From: Acidobacteriota bacterium
GTDB lineage: Bacteria > Acidobacteriota > Terriglobia > 20CM-2-55-15
Reading direction: 5' to 3'
NCBI GenBank assembly: GCA_003223895.1
Contig: QHXD01000058.1
Coordinates: 9,778 to 21,004 of the forward strand
DNA: 11,227 nucleotides
This document shows, piece by piece, positions 7,888 to 11,227 of this stretch. The position numbers were made by a program, and so were the translations under genes. Under the pieces are notes generated by a model. The model was not told the origin of the DNA. It saw only the letters and a program-made list of their open reading frames with translations, and ran no database searches. Positions within the stretch are counted from its first letter, which is position 1; every line of letters starts with the position of its first letter.

Positions 7888-8049
7888 CCCCTCCTAAGTT
7901 AGGAGGGGTGGCTGCGCCATTAAGAAAAGAATCCGTTCCGAAACGGCGCAGACGGGGTGGTTCCTGATCGAACCACCCCGGCCGCGCTAACCAAGGTGGC
8001 TTCGCGATATTTTCTTGACGCGCGTCCACCCCTCCTAACTTAGGAGGGG
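7888..8049 (+). repeat. Foldback repeat element, copy C, in the divergent promoter region
   Basis: Complete 162-bp copy in the same orientation as copy B but of a diverged subtype. The terminal palindromes are CCCCTCCTAA-G-TTAGGAGGGG (7888-7908) and its exact reverse complement (8029-8049). The central stem is GGGGTGGTT (7954-7962) with AACCACCCC (7971-7979) and an 8-base loop, against 26 bases in copy B, which accounts for most of the length difference. Subterminal blocks GGCTGCGCCA-TAAGAAAA on the left and TTTTCTTGACGCGCGTCCA on the right match copy B. Weak inverted similarity continues outward on both sides (GCGG...ACAAATCT against GCGGGTAATGCAAACT on the minus strand). No ORF of its own. 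Confidence 0.88.
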
Positions 8050-8124
8050 AGTTTGCATTACCCGCACCTTTCCTCGACTGTAATTCATTCACAACTTCTG
8101 ATGCCGTGGGCTACATTTCTACAA

Positions 8125-8147
8125 CGCGGCCAAAGCCCGCGACGACA
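8125..8147 (+). repeat. Degenerate REP-like unit at the symporter start
   Basis: CGCGGCCAAAGCCCGCGACGACA resembles the REP-like unit at 3652-3679 (core CGCGGGCTAAAGCCC) with a few changes. It ends one base before the preferred ATG of the symporter, which suggests that upstream in-frame codons are not part of the protein. Confidence 0.4.
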
Positions 8148-8148
8148 T

Positions 8149-9663
8149 ATGGGATTTTCGGCGCTCGATTACGCAGTCTTGTTGCTCTACCTGGTGGGCA
8201 TAACCGTGTTCGGCACGCTCTTCAGGCGGTCGCAGCGCACAGTGAAGGACTATTTTCTCGGCGCGAAAAACATTCCGTGGGTAGTCATCAGTCTCTCGAT
8301 TGTAGCGACGGAAACAAGTACGCTCACGCTGGTCGGCGTTCCCGCGCTGGCTTACTCGACATTTGCGCGGCCGGAACAGGGTGGAAATCTCACTTACCTG
8401 CAGGTCGTTTTTGGCTACCTTATCGCACGAATCATCATCAGCCTGCTTTTCATTCCGGCCTATTTCCAGGGCGAATTACTGACGGCTTACGAATTGCTCA
8501 AGCGGCGCTTCGGCGTGCAGACGAAAAATTTCGCCGCGGCGCTCTTTCTGGTCATGCGCGCGCTGGCCGAAGGCGTGCGCGTCTTTGCCGCATCGATCGT
8601 GTTGAGCGCTGTCTTGAGTGTCAGTTTGCCCGGATTGCCGCATTTGTGGTTCTGGTCCATCATCCTCGTCGGATTGCTGACGCTCGTTTACACCTTCGAG
8701 GGCGGCATTACTGCGGTGATCTGGACGGATCTGGTTCAACTGATCATTTACATCGGCGGTTCGCTGCTTGCGGCGTATCAACTGGCCCGGCTCGTCCCCG
8801 GCGGCTGGAACGAAATCATGGTTCAGGCGGCGGCCGCGAACAAATTGCAGGTCCTGTCCTTTGCGTGGGACTTCAATGTGCCGTTCACTTTCTGGGCAGG
8901 CGTACTTGGCGGGACGTGCCTCACGATGGCCACGCACGGCACAGATCAATTGCTCGTGCAGCGGCTGCTCACTTGCCGCCATCAGCGCGACAGCCAGAAG
9001 GCGCTCGTTTTCAGCGGCTTCGTCGTTTTGTTTCAATTCGCGCTGTTTCTCCTGATTGGAATCATGCTCTTCGCTTACTACAAGCTTTATCCGCTGACAG
9101 CAACACTGGCGAGCAACGATGAAATCTTTCCCACTTTCATTGTGACGCGTTTGCCGCACGGCGTTTCGGGCCTGGTCATTGCGGCAATCTTCTCGGCGGC
9201 GATGTCGAATTTGAGCGGATCGCTCAATTCCCTTTCCTCAACCACCGTCCTCGATTTCTACAAGCCACTCGTGAATCCACGCGCAAGCGATGCGCACTTA
9301 TTGAAGCTGTCGCGCTGGCTGACAGCCGCATGGGGCGTGGTGCTGATCGCGATCGCCGCGATGGCGCGCGGCTGGGGATCGGTATTCACGACTGGGTTGA
9401 CCATTGCATCGCTTGTCTACGGTCCGATGCTGGGCGCTTTCCTTCTTGGAGTGCTGAGCAGACGTGCCAACCAGCGCGGGGTTATGGCGGGCATGGCACT
9501 CTCCCTTCTTTTTATGCTGCTGATTAACTTCACAACCTCGATTGCCTGGACGTGGTACGTCTTGATCGGGACAGCAGTCTGCTCGGCGGTCGGCTACATG
9601 GTCAGCCTGCTCGCGCGAGCCAAAACCGTGGAAGTCGCGCCGGCGGGGACGCTATCGAAATGA
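8149..9663 (+). CDS. Sodium:solute symporter (SSS family)
   Basis: Inner-membrane secondary transporter of 504 residues that would couple an inward sodium gradient to uptake of a sugar, amino sugar, sialic acid or similar solute. About 13 hydrophobic segments are visible. Family hallmarks: DYFLGAKNIPW (34-44), ATETSTLTLVGVPALAYS (53-70), FEGGITAVIWTDLVQ (183-197) and the sodium-site helix FSAAMSNLSGSLNSLSS (348-364) with its conserved Ser residues. I chose the ATG at 8149 because homologous proteins begin just before the first helix (SALDYAVLLLYL) and the sequence before it is repeat-like. No Shine-Dalgarno precedes it. In-frame alternatives are ATG 8101 and TTG 8053; the latter follows AGGAGGGG from repeat C. 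The stop overlaps the next start as ATGA, so the two genes are probably one operon. Substrate unknown; the neighbour suggests a cell-wall amino sugar. Confidence 0.92.
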   Translation: MGFSALDYAVLLLYLVGITVFGTLFRRSQRTVKDYFLGAKNIPWVVISLSIVATETSTLTLVGVPALAYSTFARPEQGGNLTYLQVVFGYLIARIIISLLFIPAYFQGELLTAYELLKRRFGVQTKNFAAALFLVMRALAEGVRVFAASIVLSAVLSVSLPGLPHLWFWSIILVGLLTLVYTFEGGITAVIWTDLVQLIIYIGGSLLAAYQLARLVPGGWNEIMVQAAAANKLQVLSFAWDFNVPFTFWAGVLGGTCLTMATHGTDQLLVQRLLTCRHQRDSQKALVFSGFVVLFQFALFLLIGIMLFAYYKLYPLTATLASNDEIFPTFIVTRLPHGVSGLVIAAIFSAAMSNLSGSLNSLSSTTVLDFYKPLVNPRASDAHLLKLSRWLTAAWGVVLIAIAAMARGWGSVFTTGLTIASLVYGPMLGAFLLGVLSRRANQRGVMAGMALSLLFMLLINFTTSIAWTWYVLIGTAVCSAVGYMVSLLARAKTVEVAPAGTLSK

Positions 9664-11227
9664 GGAGTCTGCATTCATTTCTGGTCGCTTTCCTGCTTGT
9701 TTGCGCACTGGTGTTCAATCCGCTGGCCTTCACGCAAAAGAAGACTTACGCGCGGGTCGGCCGCGAGTTGACGAAGAAAGAAGAGAAGTGGGTGCGGCAG
9801 ACACTGGCTGCCCTCACGCTCGATGAAAAGATCGGACAAATGATAACGGTGGGCACCAATGCCGTCTTCATGAATCGCGATAGCGATGAGTACAGGCAAC
9901 TCCGCCGGCAGATCGTGAGTAACAAAGTCGGCGGCTTGATTCTCTCTCGCAGCCAGGTCTGGGCGGCCGCCATCCTCACGAATCGCTTGCAGGAGATGGC
10001 GAAAGTTCCGCTGCTGGTCGCGGCTGATTTGGAGATGGGACCAGGGATGAGGCTTGATGACACGGCCTGGTGGGCACCGAACATGGCCGTGGCTGCCACA
10101 GGCGATGTGAAATACGCGCGGCTTCAAGGCAGCTATACAGCACGCGAGGCGCGCGCAGCCGGCATCAACTGGCTCTATGCGCCCGTGGCTGACGTCAACA
10201 ACAACCCAAACAATCCGGTCATCAATATCCGCTCTTTCGGCGAAGACCCGCAGACGGTCGGAGCATTTGTGCGCGCCTTTATCGAAGGCGCCCAGGCCGC
10301 AGGCGCACTTGCCACGGCGAAACATTTTCCAGGGCACGGCGACACGACAACCGATTCGCACGTCGGCTTGCCGGTGGTGGACGTGAGCAGGGAGCGGCTG
10401 GAAAAGCTTGAACTCGTGCCGTTCCGCGCGGCGATTGCGAGCGGCGTGGGCTCGATCATGACGGCGCACATTGCGCTTCCACAGATCGAACCCGAACCGG
10501 CTGCGCCATTGCGCTCGCCCGAAGGAAATGCGCCTCCTGTCACGCTCCCGGCGACGCTCTCGCACAAAATCCTGACCGGGATGCTGCGCGACGAATTGAA
10601 GTTCAAGGGTCTGGTCGTGACCGACGCGATGGAGATGGCGGGAGTCGCGGCGCGCTACGAGGCGGCAACATCGGCCGTACAAGCGGTCAAAGCGGGCGCG
10701 GATGTGATTCTCGAATCCCCGGATATCGAGGCCGCGATTCGCGCCATCAAGGAGGCCGTCGGGCGCGGCGAGATCACGGAGTCTCGCATCAATGCTTCGG
10801 TCCAGCGCATTCTGCGCGCGAAAGCCGCGCTCGGCTTGAATGAGCGCCGCACAGTGGATCTCAACGAAGTCGATCGCGTTGTTTCCGATCCTCAATTCAA
10901 TGCCGTCGCGCAGGAGATTGCGGAGCGCTCGATCACGCTCGTACGCGATGAGCGAAACGCCCTGCCAATCCGCAACTCGCAGCTGCTGACCATTACTTTT
11001 ACCGATGACGAAAACCGTGCCATCACGCAGCCGTTTATCGCGGAGTTGCGCCGCAGCGGAGCGAAGGTGGATGACATGACGCTCGACAGCCGTTCGACCG
11101 ATGCAGAACTGGAAGGCGTTCGCGCGCGCCTCGCGCAACCCGCGGGCGCAGTGATCTATTGCGTCTTTCCTCGCGGCGTTGCGTTGCCCGCGATGGGCGC
11201 GCGGCTGTCCGAAGAGATCAGCAAAGT
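9660..11227 (+). CDS. Secreted glycoside hydrolase family 3, NagZ-type beta-N-acetylhexosaminidase (3' end outside window)
   Basis: The first 522 codons are present and the frame is open to the window edge. An N-terminal hydrophobic segment (about 7-25) looks like a Sec signal peptide; a Cys at 15 is not in a good lipobox. The GH3 barrel carries the NagZ signature AKHFPGHGDTTTDSH (220-234), with the Asp232-Ser-His234 dyad that acts as acid/base in NagZ enzymes. NNPVINIRSFGEDP (185-197) and the nucleophile Asp322 in VVTDAMEMAG are also present. A proline-rich insert (about 277-294) precedes the PATLS block. From about residue 417 (QEIAERSITLVRDERNALPI) a second, C-terminal alpha/beta domain begins, as in two-domain NagZ of Bacillus subtilis. 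Predicted activity is release of terminal beta-GlcNAc from muropeptides or chitin fragments, probably in the periplasm. It overlaps the symporter stop by four bases, implying coupled translation. Confidence 0.92.
   Translation, partial: MRSLHSFLVAFLLVCALVFNPLAFTQKKTYARVGRELTKKEEKWVRQTLAALTLDEKIGQMITVGTNAVFMNRDSDEYRQLRRQIVSNKVGGLILSRSQVWAAAILTNRLQEMAKVPLLVAADLEMGPGMRLDDTAWWAPNMAVAATGDVKYARLQGSYTAREARAAGINWLYAPVADVNNNPNNPVINIRSFGEDPQTVGAFVRAFIEGAQAAGALATAKHFPGHGDTTTDSHVGLPVVDVSRERLEKLELVPFRAAIASGVGSIMTAHIALPQIEPEPAAPLRSPEGNAPPVTLPATLSHKILTGMLRDELKFKGLVVTDAMEMAGVAARYEAATSAVQAVKAGADVILESPDIEAAIRAIKEAVGRGEITESRINASVQRILRAKAALGLNERRTVDLNEVDRVVSDPQFNAVAQEIAERSITLVRDERNALPIRNSQLLTITFTDDENRAITQPFIAELRRSGAKVDDMTLDSRSTDAELEGVRARLAQPAGAVIYCVFPRGVALPAMGARLSEEISK

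Larger units (their letters stand above)
7842..8148. other. Divergent intergenic region, mostly repeat
   Basis: This 307-bp gap separates the leftward ABC operon from the rightward symporter/hydrolase pair and must hold the promoters of both unless they lie in coding sequence. More than half of it is repeat element C (7888-8049), and 8125-8147 is a degenerate REP-like unit. On the right, TTGCAT (8053-8058) and TGTAAT (8079-8084) resemble -35 and -10 boxes, but the 20-bp spacing is poor. On the left, only a loose AT-rich stretch (TAATAT, minus strand, about 7848-7853) lies just before the ATPase start. No gene is seen. Confidence 0.6.

Noticed and set aside
1..8049. CRISPR array or attachment sites
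   Set aside because: The repeats are three widely spaced, long foldback copies in both orientations with genes between them. There are no regular short spacers, and no integrase or cas gene is visible.
8106..9122. 338-codon open frame on the plus strand over the symporter
   Set aside because: Out-of-frame shadow of the SSS gene, with no hydrophobic segments or family motifs; the symporter frame is intact.
9675..11138. 487-codon open frame on the minus strand
   Set aside because: It lies exactly antisense to the GH3 gene, whose catalytic motifs, signal peptide and ATGA overlap with the symporter are convincing. The antisense protein is Arg/His/Ala-rich with no recognisable domain, as expected of a GC-rich shadow frame.
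1..11227. tRNA, rRNA or known riboswitch
   Set aside because: No tRNA-like cloverleaf, rRNA segment or recognisable riboswitch core was seen in the short intergenic stretches.

Overview
The window most likely comes from an Acidobacteriota genome, possibly a metagenome assembly. The main clue is a 1,137-residue TonB-dependent receptor with an N-terminal carboxypeptidase-regulatory-like domain, a receptor type greatly expanded in that phylum. High GC, an SSS symporter coupled to a NagZ-type hydrolase, and short palindromic intergenic repeats fit this. The taxonomic call is an inference from gene style, not from a marker gene.

Layout: (1) 1-236 holds the end of a repeat element (copy A) and the leader of the receptor gene. 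(2) 237-3650 (+) is the TonB-dependent receptor. (3) 3651-3725 is a short convergent spacer made largely of two inverted REP-like units. (4) 7841-3726 (-) is a four-gene sugar ABC importer operon in the order ATPase, binding protein, MalF-type permease, MalG-type permease. The first three genes overlap. The two permeases are separated by 231 bp that is almost entirely repeat element copy B. (5) 7842-8148 is the divergent spacer, half filled by repeat element copy C. (6) 8149-9663 (+) is an SSS-family sodium:solute symporter, overlapping by ATGA with (7) 9660 to the window edge (+), a secreted family 3 glycoside hydrolase of the NagZ type, truncated by the window.

Functionally this is a nutrient-acquisition neighbourhood: an outer-membrane receptor, an inner-membrane ABC importer of the trehalose/maltose (LpqY-SugABC or ThuEFGK) type, and a symporter/beta-N-acetylhexosaminidase pair that could salvage cell-wall amino sugars. 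None of the substrates can be fixed from the sequence alone.

The most unusual feature is a family of three foldback (MITE-like) repeats of about 160-185 bp. Each has 21-bp terminal inverted repeats that are themselves palindromes containing a perfect Shine-Dalgarno core (AGGAGG) opposite its complement (CCTCCT). Terminal and central stems co-vary between copies. One copy sits inside the ABC operon and provides the only visible ribosome binding site for malG, locked in a hairpin. No coding capacity was seen in the repeats.
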